64,000 nt of DNA from assembly GCF_000425065.1 (NCBI RefSeq), contig NZ_AULB01000018.1, positions 1 to 64,000 of the forward strand. The letters run 5' to 3'. The notes beneath the pieces are model-generated. The model made no database searches. It was not told where the DNA came from and worked only from the letters and a program-made list of their open reading frames with translations. The stretch comes from Actinomadura rifamycini DSM 43936. Its GTDB lineage: Bacteria > Actinomycetota > Actinomycetes > Streptosporangiales > Streptosporangiaceae. Shown one piece after another: positions 34,082 through 41,977 of the stretch. Each line of letters opens with the position of its first letter. Position 1 is the stretch's first letter. A program made the position numbers and the translations under genes.

Positions 34082-35862
34082 CCTCGTCCGCTGACGAACA
34101 CCGACGTCCAGAACCGCTGCCGGGCGGGGTCGGCGCCGATCAGGTAGGTGGCCTTGAGCTTCGGCGGGAGCAGCGGCGCGAGCGCCGCGACGGCTTCCGC
34201 GTGGGCCTCCAGCTGCGACAGCTCCGCGTTCGCGAGGACGCGGTGGACGGTGTCCGTCGCGTCCGAGCCCTCGGGCGGCGCGTCGCGGAGCCGCCCGGTC
34301 CAGGCGTCGAGGTCGGCGGACAGCTCGCGCAGGCCGGTGACCGGACGGCGCGACAGCCGGGCCTCCAGGTCGGTGAGCGGCACGGGCGCGTAGTCGCCGT
34401 CACCGAGGTAGATCTTCGCGACGTCGAGCGGCAGCCCGCGGCCGTGCAGTCGGATGAGCCGCTCCAGGGTCCGCTTGGTCATCCACTGCCGGCCCTCGTC
34501 GTCGATGTCGTTCTTCCACCACTCCAGGACGGTCTCGGCGGTCGGCCCGTACCGGGAGATCAGCCACTCGTTGGCGGGGATGTCCTCGGGGTCGATCTCC
34601 AGCGACACGGTGAAGCGGGACGCCTGCGCGATGGTGTTGCGGGCCACGAGCAGCTTCCGCCCCAGGTGGTACGGCGGGTTCTGCAAGGCGATCTGCGCGC
34701 GGAGCCCCTCGATGCGGCGCCCGGCCAGGGACCACTCCTGGGTGATCTCCATGAGGCGCGCGAACGCGGCCTTGTCCTTCGGGCGGTTGTACTCGTCCCA
34801 CACGATCGCCTTGTCGCCGTCGCCGACGAACGGCGCGGCCAGGAGGTTGTCGAGGGTGCCGTCGAGGGTGGGGACGGGCGCGCACAGGTCCTCGACGTTG
34901 GTGACGGGCAGCGAGAAGTACAGCGGGTCGGTGCCGAGCTCCTCCCGCACGACCTCCTTGACCACCTCCGTCTTGCCGCAGCCGGGCGGGCCCTGGACGA
35001 GCACGGCCCAGCGGCGGTCGAGGGCCGCGCGGACGGCGCGGCGGACGGCGTCCGGGACGTGCGCGGGGTTCGGGGCGTCCGCGCCCGCCCGGCGCAGCTC
35101 GGCGGCGACGCGGTCGAGGACGTCCGGGGCCTGGTCCGGGCCGGGGCGCCCGTCGGCCCCGGGCTCCGCGAGGGCGAGGCGGCGCCCGTCCACCAGCGGC
35201 AGCCCCCACGCGAGGGGGAACCCGGCGAGGCCGCAGTCGATGACGTGCTCCAGGGTGCGCGGGGACAGCAGGCGCCGCAGCGCGGGCGGCAGCGACGCCC
35301 ACACGCGGAACACGCCGGTGAGGTCGACGCCGCGGAACGTGCGGGACAGCGCGGCGCGCCACGCGGTGTCGGCGGCGGTGACGCGCAGCGTCGCCATCCG
35401 GTCGAGGACGGCGAGGTCGGTGCGGCGCGCGGCGGTCTCGTCGAGGGACTCGTTGTCGGTGAGGAACACGCCGATGCAGCCGAGCGCGCGGAGGTCGTGC
35501 TCGCCGAGCGTCCAGGTGCAGGCGATCTGCATGAGCTGCGACTGGATGGTGGCGCCCGCCTGCAGCGAGTCGTCGATGAGCAGCACGAACGGCTTGCCGG
35601 GCTTGAGCTGCCGCATGATGAGCTGCCGCAGCACCAGCTCCCCGTCGCCGGGCCGCCGGACGGGCGCGTTGACGAGCAGGTCGTCGGGGGTGAGGTTCGC
35701 CGCGGGCACGTAGACGAGCCGGACGCCGTCGAGGGTGCGGACGTGGTGGAAGAACGTCGAGGTCTTCCCGATCCCGTGCTCGCCGAAGACCTGCCCGGTG
35801 ATGCCCAGGTCGATCATCGTGTCGATGAAGTGGGCCAGCCGCGGCCCGTCCGGCATGCTCAT
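34078..35862 (-). CDS. MoxR/dynein-like AAA ATPase with two ATPase modules
   Basis: A 594-residue protein. The first P-loop 'VFGEHGIGKTSTFFHHV' has an acidic 'PFVLLIDDSLQAGATIQ' downstream. The second AAA module is complete: 'AVLVQGPPGCGKTEVVKEVV', 'AIVWDEYNRPKDKAAFARLM' as Walker B, and 'QNPPYHLGRKLLVARNTIAQ' as sensor region. MoxR ATPases remodel partners with VWA domains, and such a partner lies at 38915-40291. I chose the ATG at 35862 because earlier starts would nearly collide with the divergent SDR gene. Confidence 0.8.
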   Translation of the reverse strand: MSMPDGPRLAHFIDTMIDLGITGQVFGEHGIGKTSTFFHHVRTLDGVRLVYVPAANLTPDDLLVNAPVRRPGDGELVLRQLIMRQLKPGKPFVLLIDDSLQAGATIQSQLMQIACTWTLGEHDLRALGCIGVFLTDNESLDETAARRTDLAVLDRMATLRVTAADTAWRAALSRTFRGVDLTGVFRVWASLPPALRRLLSPRTLEHVIDCGLAGFPLAWGLPLVDGRRLALAEPGADGRPGPDQAPDVLDRVAAELRRAGADAPNPAHVPDAVRRAVRAALDRRWAVLVQGPPGCGKTEVVKEVVREELGTDPLYFSLPVTNVEDLCAPVPTLDGTLDNLLAAPFVGDGDKAIVWDEYNRPKDKAAFARLMEITQEWSLAGRRIEGLRAQIALQNPPYHLGRKLLVARNTIAQASRFTVSLEIDPEDIPANEWLISRYGPTAETVLEWWKNDIDDEGRQWMTKRTLERLIRLHGRGLPLDVAKIYLGDGDYAPVPLTDLEARLSRRPVTGLRELSADLDAWTGRLRDAPPEGSDATDTVHRVLANAELSQLEAHAEAVAALAPLLPPKLKATYLIGADPARQRFWTSVFVSGRG

Positions 35863-35915
35863 GCGACCAGTGAAGCGGTCCGCGACGCCCGGGATCACCC
35901 GATTTAATGGCGTGC

Positions 35916-37283
35916 ATGCGCGACGACGAGGTGGCGACGTGCCTGCACGTCCTCGCCGAACTGGCGGACGCGCCCGACGGCGACCCGGACCTCGAACGGG
36001 TGCGGGCGGCGGTGTCCGCGTTCGTCCGGCGGACGCGGGGGCGGGAGCGGGCGGCGCGGCGGCGGCGCCGCGCGGAGGCGGACGCCGAGATCCTCGCCGG
36101 AACGGCGACCGGCGCCGCGGGCCGCGTCGAGGGCGCCCCCGTCGCGGCGCCGGGCGGGGCGGCGCTCCCGGCGCCCGCCGGACCGGACGCCGGACCGGAC
36201 AGCGAACCGGACGCCGGACCGGCGGCGCGGCGCCCGGGCGCGAGCCCGGCCCGGTTGGGCGGGTTGCAGGTCTGCTACGTCTGCCGGGCGCACTTCCGCG
36301 ACCTGGACGGCTTCTACCACCGCCTGTGCCCGCCGTGCGCGGCCGAGCACCGGGCGCGCCGCGACGCGCGCGCCGACCTGGCGGGGCGGCGCGCGATCGT
36401 CACCGGCGGGCGGGTGAAGGCCGGGTTCGAGCTGGTGCTGAAGCTGCTGCGGGACGGCGCGGCGGTGACGGCCCTCACCCGGTTCCCGGTGGACGCCCGG
36501 CGGCGGTTCGCGGCCGTGCCCGACCGGGACGCGTGGTGGGACCGGCTCACCGTCACCGGGATGGACCTGCGGGACGTCCCGGCGCTCGTCCGCTGGTGCG
36601 ATGAGCGGGTCGCGGCGGGCGAACCGCTGGACGTCCTGGTGAACCTGGCGGCGCAGACGCTGCGGCACCCGCCGGAAACGTACGCGGAGCTGCTGGCGGT
36701 CGAGGGGCGGGCGGCGCTGCCGCCGGGGCCGGGCGGGCCGCCGGTGGCGACCGCGTCGGGCACCGTGGACGTCGCGGGGCTGCTGCCCGACCCGTCGCCG
36801 GTCAACTCGTGGACGCGGCTGGTGCACGAGGTCGACCCGGTGGAGCTGATCGAGGTGCAGCTCATCAACGCGACCGCGCCGTTCGTGCTGCTCGGGCGGC
36901 TGCGCCCGCTGCTGGAGGCGTCCCCGCACCCGCGGCGGTACGTGGTGAACGTGTCGGCGGCGGAGGGCCGGTTCGGCCGGTACTACAAGGGGTCGGAGCA
37001 TCCGCACACGAACATGGCGAAGGCCGCGCTGAACATGCTGACGCTGACGGCGGCGCCGGAGCTGGCGGAGCGCGGCGTGTACGTGACGAGCGTCGACCCG
37101 GGCTGGTTCACCGACCAGCAGCCGGGGCCGGACCGGGCGCGGCGGGCCGCCGCCGGGTTCCGCCCGCCGCTGGACGTCGTGGACGCGGCGGCCCGCGTGT
37201 ACGACCCGATCGTGCGGGGCGAGCGCGGCGGGGACCCGCCGCACGGTGTCCTGCTGAAGGACTACCGGGTCGTCAGCTGGTGA
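35916..37283 (+). CDS. SDR-fold protein with zinc ribbon and atypical active site
   Basis: A 455-residue protein. Residues 1-110 are a basic helix plus a Pro/Ala linker, followed by a zinc ribbon 'CYVCRAHF...CPPC'. A Rossmann SDR domain follows, with 'AIVTGGRVKAGFELVLKLLR' as the nucleotide loop and 'VNLAAQTLRHPPETYAEL'. The catalytic YxxxK reads TxxxK in 'HTNMAKAALNMLT', and Ser is kept in NVSAAEG. Loss of the Tyr suggests altered chemistry or a binding role. A -10-like TTTAAT ends 7 nt before the ATG at 35916, consistent with a leaderless transcript. An ATG at 35907 is the alternative. Confidence 0.75.
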   Translation: MRDDEVATCLHVLAELADAPDGDPDLERVRAAVSAFVRRTRGRERAARRRRRAEADAEILAGTATGAAGRVEGAPVAAPGGAALPAPAGPDAGPDSEPDAGPAARRPGASPARLGGLQVCYVCRAHFRDLDGFYHRLCPPCAAEHRARRDARADLAGRRAIVTGGRVKAGFELVLKLLRDGAAVTALTRFPVDARRRFAAVPDRDAWWDRLTVTGMDLRDVPALVRWCDERVAAGEPLDVLVNLAAQTLRHPPETYAELLAVEGRAALPPGPGGPPVATASGTVDVAGLLPDPSPVNSWTRLVHEVDPVELIEVQLINATAPFVLLGRLRPLLEASPHPRRYVVNVSAAEGRFGRYYKGSEHPHTNMAKAALNMLTLTAAPELAERGVYVTSVDPGWFTDQQPGPDRARRAAAGFRPPLDVVDAAARVYDPIVRGERGGDPPHGVLLKDYRVVSW

Positions 37284-38877
37284 CGGCCCCGGCGGTCTCC
37301 AGCAGTTCGGGGAGGGTGCCGACGAAGCCGTCCTCCAGCAGCCGGAGCGCGACGAGCCAGGCTTCGGGACGGCCGCCGAGGTGCCGGTCCACGTGCTCGG
37401 CGAGGCGGCGCAGGACGCGCGGGTCGGGGGCGGCGCCGGGGGCGGGCGCGAGGACCGCGTCGGCGGGCGCGGCGGCCAGCACCGCGTCGGCGGTCGTGCC
37501 GCCGGGCCGCTCGAACAGCCGCGCGGCGTCCGAACCGTAGATCAGCGCGGCGTCCCAGTGCAGCGCCAGGCCGGGGCGGCGGAGGCGGCGGGTGCGGCCG
37601 TGCCCGGTCTCGTCGGTGAACGCCGGGGCGAGCCGGACGTCCCCGGCGAGGCCGAGGAGCGCGCGGATCCGGGCGGTGCCCCGCATCGCGGGCAGCCACA
37701 GCGACTCCGCCACGACCCGCAGCGTGTCCTCCGGGACGGTCTCGACGACGAACTCGGGCGTGAACGTGCCGGCCGCCAGGCCGTTCCCGACGACCTTGAG
37801 GACCACGTCCGCGCCCGGGACGGGCCCGCGCCCGCAGAGGTCGGCGAGCACCTCCGGCGCCGGGTCGGCGAGGAAGACGGCCAGGGCCGGATGGTCGGCG
37901 GCGAGCAGCCGCGCGAGGTCGAGGGGCAGGTCGGTGCGCTTCGCCATGAAGCGGGCCGCGCGGAGCGGGAACGGCCCGTCGGCGGCCCGGCGGCGCGGCT
38001 CGTCCGCGAGGACGTCGGCCCAGCCCACGCGGGGGATGCCGGGGTGGCGGCGGTCCACGACGGTGCGGAACACCGGGCGGCTCCCCCGGCCGGGCCCGCA
38101 CGCGTGCGCGTCGGAGATCTCGGCGATCGTCCGCAGGAACTCGGCGCCGCGCACCCGTCCGGACAGCTCGCGCAGCGCCCGCTCGCCCTCCTCGCCGCGC
38201 AGCGCGGCCCGCGCGTACGCGAGGACGCTCGGCTCGGTGCCGTCCGGCCCCCAGCGGTAGGCGGGCAGCCGGTCCCGGTCGACGAGGTCGCGGATCTCGT
38301 GGTGGCGGCGGGCGTCCAGCAGGGTGCGGCACGCCTGGACGGCGCCGTGCGGGTCGGCGCCCGCGCCGAGGAAGCGGAGCGCGGCCCCGGCCTGCTCGGG
38401 GTCGGCCGCGTAGAGCAGCGCGTGGTCGAAGCTCTCCGGGGCCTTCGCGGACGGCAGCGCCTCGCGCAGGCGGTCGGGCAGCGGGCGCGGCGTGGTCCCG
38501 TCGCGGCGGGACGTCTGGTGCGCGAGCTGGCGGCGCAGGTTGCGCGGCAGGCGGGTGAGCGCGGCGTCGGCACCGACGAACGTCTCGTTGACCTCGGGGC
38601 TGTCGAGGTCGAGGAGCCGGCCGAGCAGCGACGGCGGGTCGCCGACCGTGAGGGCGTGCGTGACGAGCGCGTCGAGGTCGCCGGGGCGGCCGCGCCGCAG
38701 CAGCGCCTCGATGACGACGCGGTTCGGCGTCCCGTGGCTCCGCACGGCGTGCGCGACGCGGCCGTCCGGCAGGTGGCCGAGCAGCGCGTCCGTCTCGCCG
38801 GGGGTCGCGAACCGCAGCAGGCCGGCGGTGCAGCGCGCGATGTCGCGGGCGCGCGTCGTCTTACCGTGCGGGCTCAT
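37273..38877 (-). CDS. Hypothetical 534-residue helical protein next to the VWA gene
   Basis: No family recognised. The sequence is rich in paired helices such as 'ALLGHLPDGRVAHAVRSHG', 'EALLRRGRPGDLDALVTHAL' and 'VLADLCGRGPVPGADVVLKV', suggesting an alpha-solenoid (HEAT-like) scaffold. The C-terminus (about 440-534) is less regular. It lies 37 bp downstream of the VWA/HEXXH gene on the same strand and overlaps the end of the SDR gene by 11 bp. By position it probably belongs to the MoxR/VWA module as an adaptor (inference). Confidence 0.65.
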   Translation of the reverse strand: MSPHGKTTRARDIARCTAGLLRFATPGETDALLGHLPDGRVAHAVRSHGTPNRVVIEALLRRGRPGDLDALVTHALTVGDPPSLLGRLLDLDSPEVNETFVGADAALTRLPRNLRRQLAHQTSRRDGTTPRPLPDRLREALPSAKAPESFDHALLYAADPEQAGAALRFLGAGADPHGAVQACRTLLDARRHHEIRDLVDRDRLPAYRWGPDGTEPSVLAYARAALRGEEGERALRELSGRVRGAEFLRTIAEISDAHACGPGRGSRPVFRTVVDRRHPGIPRVGWADVLADEPRRRAADGPFPLRAARFMAKRTDLPLDLARLLAADHPALAVFLADPAPEVLADLCGRGPVPGADVVLKVVGNGLAAGTFTPEFVVETVPEDTLRVVAESLWLPAMRGTARIRALLGLAGDVRLAPAFTDETGHGRTRRLRRPGLALHWDAALIYGSDAARLFERPGGTTADAVLAAAPADAVLAPAPGAAPDPRVLRRLAEHVDRHLGGRPEAWLVALRLLEDGFVGTLPELLETAGAVTS

Positions 38878-38914
38878 AGGGCGTCACCGTAGCCAATATC
38901 GGCATCGATCGTGA

Positions 38915-40291
38915 TCAGACGGGTTCCACCCGGTGGCAGGCCATCGGCGGGTCCCGGTGCTCGGGCCATTCGTCGCCGCCGGGCGTGATCAGCCAGATCC
39001 ACTTGCCGGGTTCCGCGGGGGCGATGCGCTCGGCGTGCCCGTCGGTGACGACGACGACGGCGTCCACCGGGTCGTCCCGGCTCTCCGCGTACGCCTGGAC
39101 GGCCCTGAAGCTCGTCCCGCCGCCGCCGCGCAGCGGTTCGCCGGGCACGAACGGCTTCACCGTCGCGTCGAACGCGACCCAGTCGGCCTCGACCCCGTCG
39201 ATGCGGCCGACGAGCGCGGCCAGCCACTCGACCACGCCGTCCGGCATCGACCCGGACGTGTCGAGCGCGATGACGAGCGTCTTCAGCCGCCGCGGCCCGC
39301 GCCGCGCGAGCATCGGCTCGTGCCCGAGGGCCGCCAGCAGCGCGCCGCGCTTCTTCGGGTAGACGAGCCGCTCGCCCTCGGCGAGCCGCGAGCCCAGCAC
39401 GTCCACGAGCCAGCGCTGCCACCAGTCGACCCGCCGCGTCGCCGACGTCCGCCCGCGCAGCGCGTGCGCGCCGAGGTCGCCCCAGATCCGGTCGGTGCGC
39501 TCCCCGCCGCCCTCGGTGCGGCGCAGCAGGTCGAGCAGCTCGCCGCGGGCGGCGCGGTCGCCGCGCCGGGCCGCGACGAGGACGCTGCGCAGGACGTCCG
39601 CGCCGATCCGGTCGACGGTCTCCTGGTCGAGCACGTCGAGGAGCACGTGGACGCAGACGGCGTGCTCGACGCCGGGCGGGTTCCGCATCCGCCGCAGCTC
39701 CCGGTAGACGCTCATGTCGGTGTCGATCCACTCCTCGTAGCACCGCGGCCGGAGCCCCTGCGCGCCGAGGTCCCGGACGTACGCCCCGTACACGTCCCGG
39801 GGCGAGACCCCGACCGGGCGGCCGTCCAGTTCGGGCAGCCCGCCGCCGAGCCTGGCCAGCGCCACGTGGTTCACGGTGACCTCGCAGGCGAGCGTGAACA
39901 CCGGGTCGGCCCGCAGGTCGGGGTCGGCGAACAGGTGCCGCTGGACGACGTGCCGGGCCTCATGGAACAGGACGAACCGGACGCCCTCGATGCCGATGCC
40001 GAGGAAGAAGCCCGGGTTGTAGAGCAGCAGGCACGACCCGTCGCCCGCCGCCACCACGGCCGCCGTGCCGACCGCCGTCGTCGGGATCTGGTGGTGGCAC
40101 TTGCTGTACAGCCAGGACGCGACCGCGCTGTGCGTCATGCCGAGGTCGAGCAGCGCGCGCTCCTTCAGCCGCCGCGCCTCGTCCACGACCCGCGGGTCGG
40201 CGGGCGCCCACCGCTCCAGGGCGCGCCGGTCGAGCAGGTCGATCTCCGGAGCGCGCACCGCGCCCGTCCGTCCGGTGTCCCCGTAAGCCAC
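38915..40291 (-). CDS. VWA-domain protein with N-terminal HEXXH metallopeptidase-like domain (DUF2201 type)
   Basis: A 458-residue protein. The N-terminal half contains 'VRFVLFHEARHVVQRHLF', an HEXXH zinc motif, inside a DUF2201-like region. The C-terminal VWA domain has MIDAS residues in 'LVIALDTSGSMPDGVVEWLA' (DxSxS), and 'VVVVTDGHAERIAP' supplies the third Asp. VWA proteins of this kind are usual partners of MoxR ATPases. The HEXXH could make it a regulated protease. The GTG start follows a run of G residues. The MoxR gene is 3 kb away across the divergent SDR. Confidence 0.82.
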   Translation of the reverse strand: MAYGDTGRTGAVRAPEIDLLDRRALERWAPADPRVVDEARRLKERALLDLGMTHSAVASWLYSKCHHQIPTTAVGTAAVVAAGDGSCLLLYNPGFFLGIGIEGVRFVLFHEARHVVQRHLFADPDLRADPVFTLACEVTVNHVALARLGGGLPELDGRPVGVSPRDVYGAYVRDLGAQGLRPRCYEEWIDTDMSVYRELRRMRNPPGVEHAVCVHVLLDVLDQETVDRIGADVLRSVLVAARRGDRAARGELLDLLRRTEGGGERTDRIWGDLGAHALRGRTSATRRVDWWQRWLVDVLGSRLAEGERLVYPKKRGALLAALGHEPMLARRGPRRLKTLVIALDTSGSMPDGVVEWLAALVGRIDGVEADWVAFDATVKPFVPGEPLRGGGGTSFRAVQAYAESRDDPVDAVVVVTDGHAERIAPAEPGKWIWLITPGGDEWPEHRDPPMACHRVEPV

Positions 40292-40332
40292 GCCCCCCAC
40301 TCTCCCGGCCGCTCCCCGCGTTCTCCACGCAT

Positions 40333-41082
40333 TTAGGGCGCGGGGGCGGAGCCGGTGCCGCCGAGGGCCGCCGACAGGTCGTCCGCCTTCCGGACGGCCA
40401 GGGCCGTGAGCCCCGCGAGCGGCGCGGCCATCACCGGCCACAGCCCGGGGATGAGCCAGACGGACCAGCCCTGAACGATCACCAGCAGCCCGAGGGCGAG
40501 CGAGCCCGCCGCCTGCCCGCCGGTGAACCACAGGAAGCCCGTCAGCCCCCGCGGCGCCGACTCCCGGGTGCGGTGCTTCAGCCGCCACCCGCTCGCGACG
40601 ATCAGCAGCAGGCCGGTGGGGCCGGCGACGAGCGCGGTCCCCACGGCGCTCTCCGCGAATCCCCCGGGGTTCGCCGTCGTCTCCTGGACGCCGCCCGGCG
40701 CGGCGATCCGCACGACCTCGCCGAGCCAGATCGTGCCCACGACCGTGTCGCCGTCGTCCAGGTCGTCGAGGAGGGGCTCGTTCGTCCTGTACTCGGTCGG
40801 CCACACGTCGCCCGCGCGGTCGGTGAGCGTCGCCGTGATCTCGCTGCCCCGGCCCGAGTACAGGCGGATGTCGGAGATCGCGAACTCCTGCTTCCACAGG
40901 CAGTCGGCGGGTTCGCGCGGCGCCGCCGGGCAGTCCCGCGCGGCGTCGAACGCGGCCTGGTCGGCGAGCCGCCCCGGCACCGCGACCAGCACCGTCGCGA
41001 CGGCGCCGAGCACTCCCGCGATGCCGAGGAGCAGCCAGGTCACCGCGACCGCGACGGCTTTCCGGGAGGTTCGGTCGCTCAT
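40333..41082 (-). CDS. Hypothetical membrane protein (DUF3592-like topology)
   Basis: A 249-residue protein with an N-terminal membrane helix ('VAVAVTWLLLGIAGVLGAVA'). An extracellular beta-rich region with two Cys (RDCPAAP, ADCLWKQ) and 'LDDGDTVVGTIWLGEVVRIA' follows, then three or four helices near the C-terminus. Topology resembles DUF3592-type proteins, but I am not sure of the family. Its ATG overlaps the stop of the 44-residue gene upstream (ATGA), so it seems to be the last coupled gene of the large minus-strand operon. Confidence 0.7.
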   Translation of the reverse strand: MSDRTSRKAVAVAVTWLLLGIAGVLGAVATVLVAVPGRLADQAAFDAARDCPAAPREPADCLWKQEFAISDIRLYSGRGSEITATLTDRAGDVWPTEYRTNEPLLDDLDDGDTVVGTIWLGEVVRIAAPGGVQETTANPGGFAESAVGTALVAGPTGLLLIVASGWRLKHRTRESAPRGLTGFLWFTGGQAAGSLALGLLVIVQGWSVWLIPGLWPVMAAPLAGLTALAVRKADDLSAALGGTGSAPAP

Positions 41083-41213
41083 GACCGCAATGGTGCCATG
41101 ATCACCTTTCTTCGCGGACCGCCGGCGGCCATCGCGGCGTGCGCCTCCGGCGCGGCGGCGCGGACGTCGAACCGCCCGCCCTTCGCGCGCGCGTCCTTCG
41201 CTTGCGACGTCAT
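41079..41213 (-). CDS. 44-residue coupled micro-gene
   Basis: The product starts MTSQAKDARAKGGRFDVRAA, continues 'APEAHAAMAAGGPRRK' and ends VIMAPLRS. The ATG overlaps the methyltransferase stop (ATGA), and GGGAGG lies 4 nt upstream of it. Its own stop overlaps the ATG of the membrane-protein gene (ATGA). Both junctions and the strong RBS support translation. The 'RFDVRAAAPEAHAAM' segment resembles the N-terminus of carboxymuconolactone decarboxylase/AhpD-like proteins, so it may be a truncated relic. A functional peptide or a precursor peptide is the other reading. Confidence 0.6.
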   Translation of the reverse strand: MTSQAKDARAKGGRFDVRAAAPEAHAAMAAGGPRRKVIMAPLRS

Positions 41214-41977
41214 CGAACCTCCCGTGGGCGCCGGCCCTGGACGGAGTACATGGTGTAGGAGCAGGCGCGGAAACCCGGGTGGGCCAGCAGCTCCCGCACC
41301 CCGTCGAGCTGCCCCGGCGTCATCCCCTCCCGGACGAACTCGTCCTCCAGGTGCCGCGCGTGGTGCGCGAGGAGCCGCAGGCCCGGCGCCCCCGCGTCCC
41401 ACACCTCCACCCGCGACCGGGCCGCGACCTCGGTGAACCCCGCCGCGACCAGCGCGCGCACCGCGCGCCGCCCCCACGCGACATCGACCCCGGAGCGCGC
41501 CATCAGCCGGTTCTTCGCCGCGGTGAACGTGTCGTACAGCTCCCGCGCCGCCGCGCTCGGCACGTCCAGCGCGGGCGCGGCCGACGCGTCGAACTCGTCG
41601 AGCTGCAGGACGCCGCCCGGCTTGAGCGCGCGGAGCAGCCGGCCGAGCACGGCGTCGCGCTCCGGCAGCAGCCGCAGCACCAGCCGCGCGTGCACGAGGT
41701 CGTACCCGCCGTCCGGCAGCGGGTCCCGGACGATGTCGTGCCGCGTCACCCGCGGGCCCGCGGCCTGCGGATCGGGACGCACGTCGGTGGCGGTCACGCG
41801 CCCGCCCGGCGCGACCCGCCGCTCCAGCCACGCCGCGACGCCCCCGTCGCCCGCGCCGACCTCCAGGCACCGCCAGCCGGGCCCCACCCCCGTCCGGGCG
41901 AGGTTCTCCACGGTCATCGGGTCGTACGCCTCGCCCAGCAGGCGGTGCCGCTCGCGGGCGCCGACGACCGCGGTCAC
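41210..41977 (-). CDS. SAM-dependent methyltransferase (class I)
   Basis: A 255-residue methyltransferase with SAM motif I 'WRCLEVGAGDGGVAAWLERR', motif II 'GRVTATDVRPDP', and post-I 'YDLVHARLVLRLLPERDAVL'. The later 'ALKPGGVLQLDEFDAS' is also typical. The N-terminal 'HRLLGEAYDPMTVENLARTG' is shared with small-molecule O- or C-methyltransferases. The GTG start overlaps the upstream ligase stop by 4 bp. In context it probably methylates an intermediate or product of the biosynthetic cluster. Confidence 0.85.
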   Translation of the reverse strand: MTAVVGARERHRLLGEAYDPMTVENLARTGVGPGWRCLEVGAGDGGVAAWLERRVAPGGRVTATDVRPDPQAAGPRVTRHDIVRDPLPDGGYDLVHARLVLRLLPERDAVLGRLLRALKPGGVLQLDEFDASAAPALDVPSAAARELYDTFTAAKNRLMARSGVDVAWGRRAVRALVAAGFTEVAARSRVEVWDAGAPGLRLLAHHARHLEDEFVREGMTPGQLDGVRELLAHPGFRACSYTMYSVQGRRPREVR

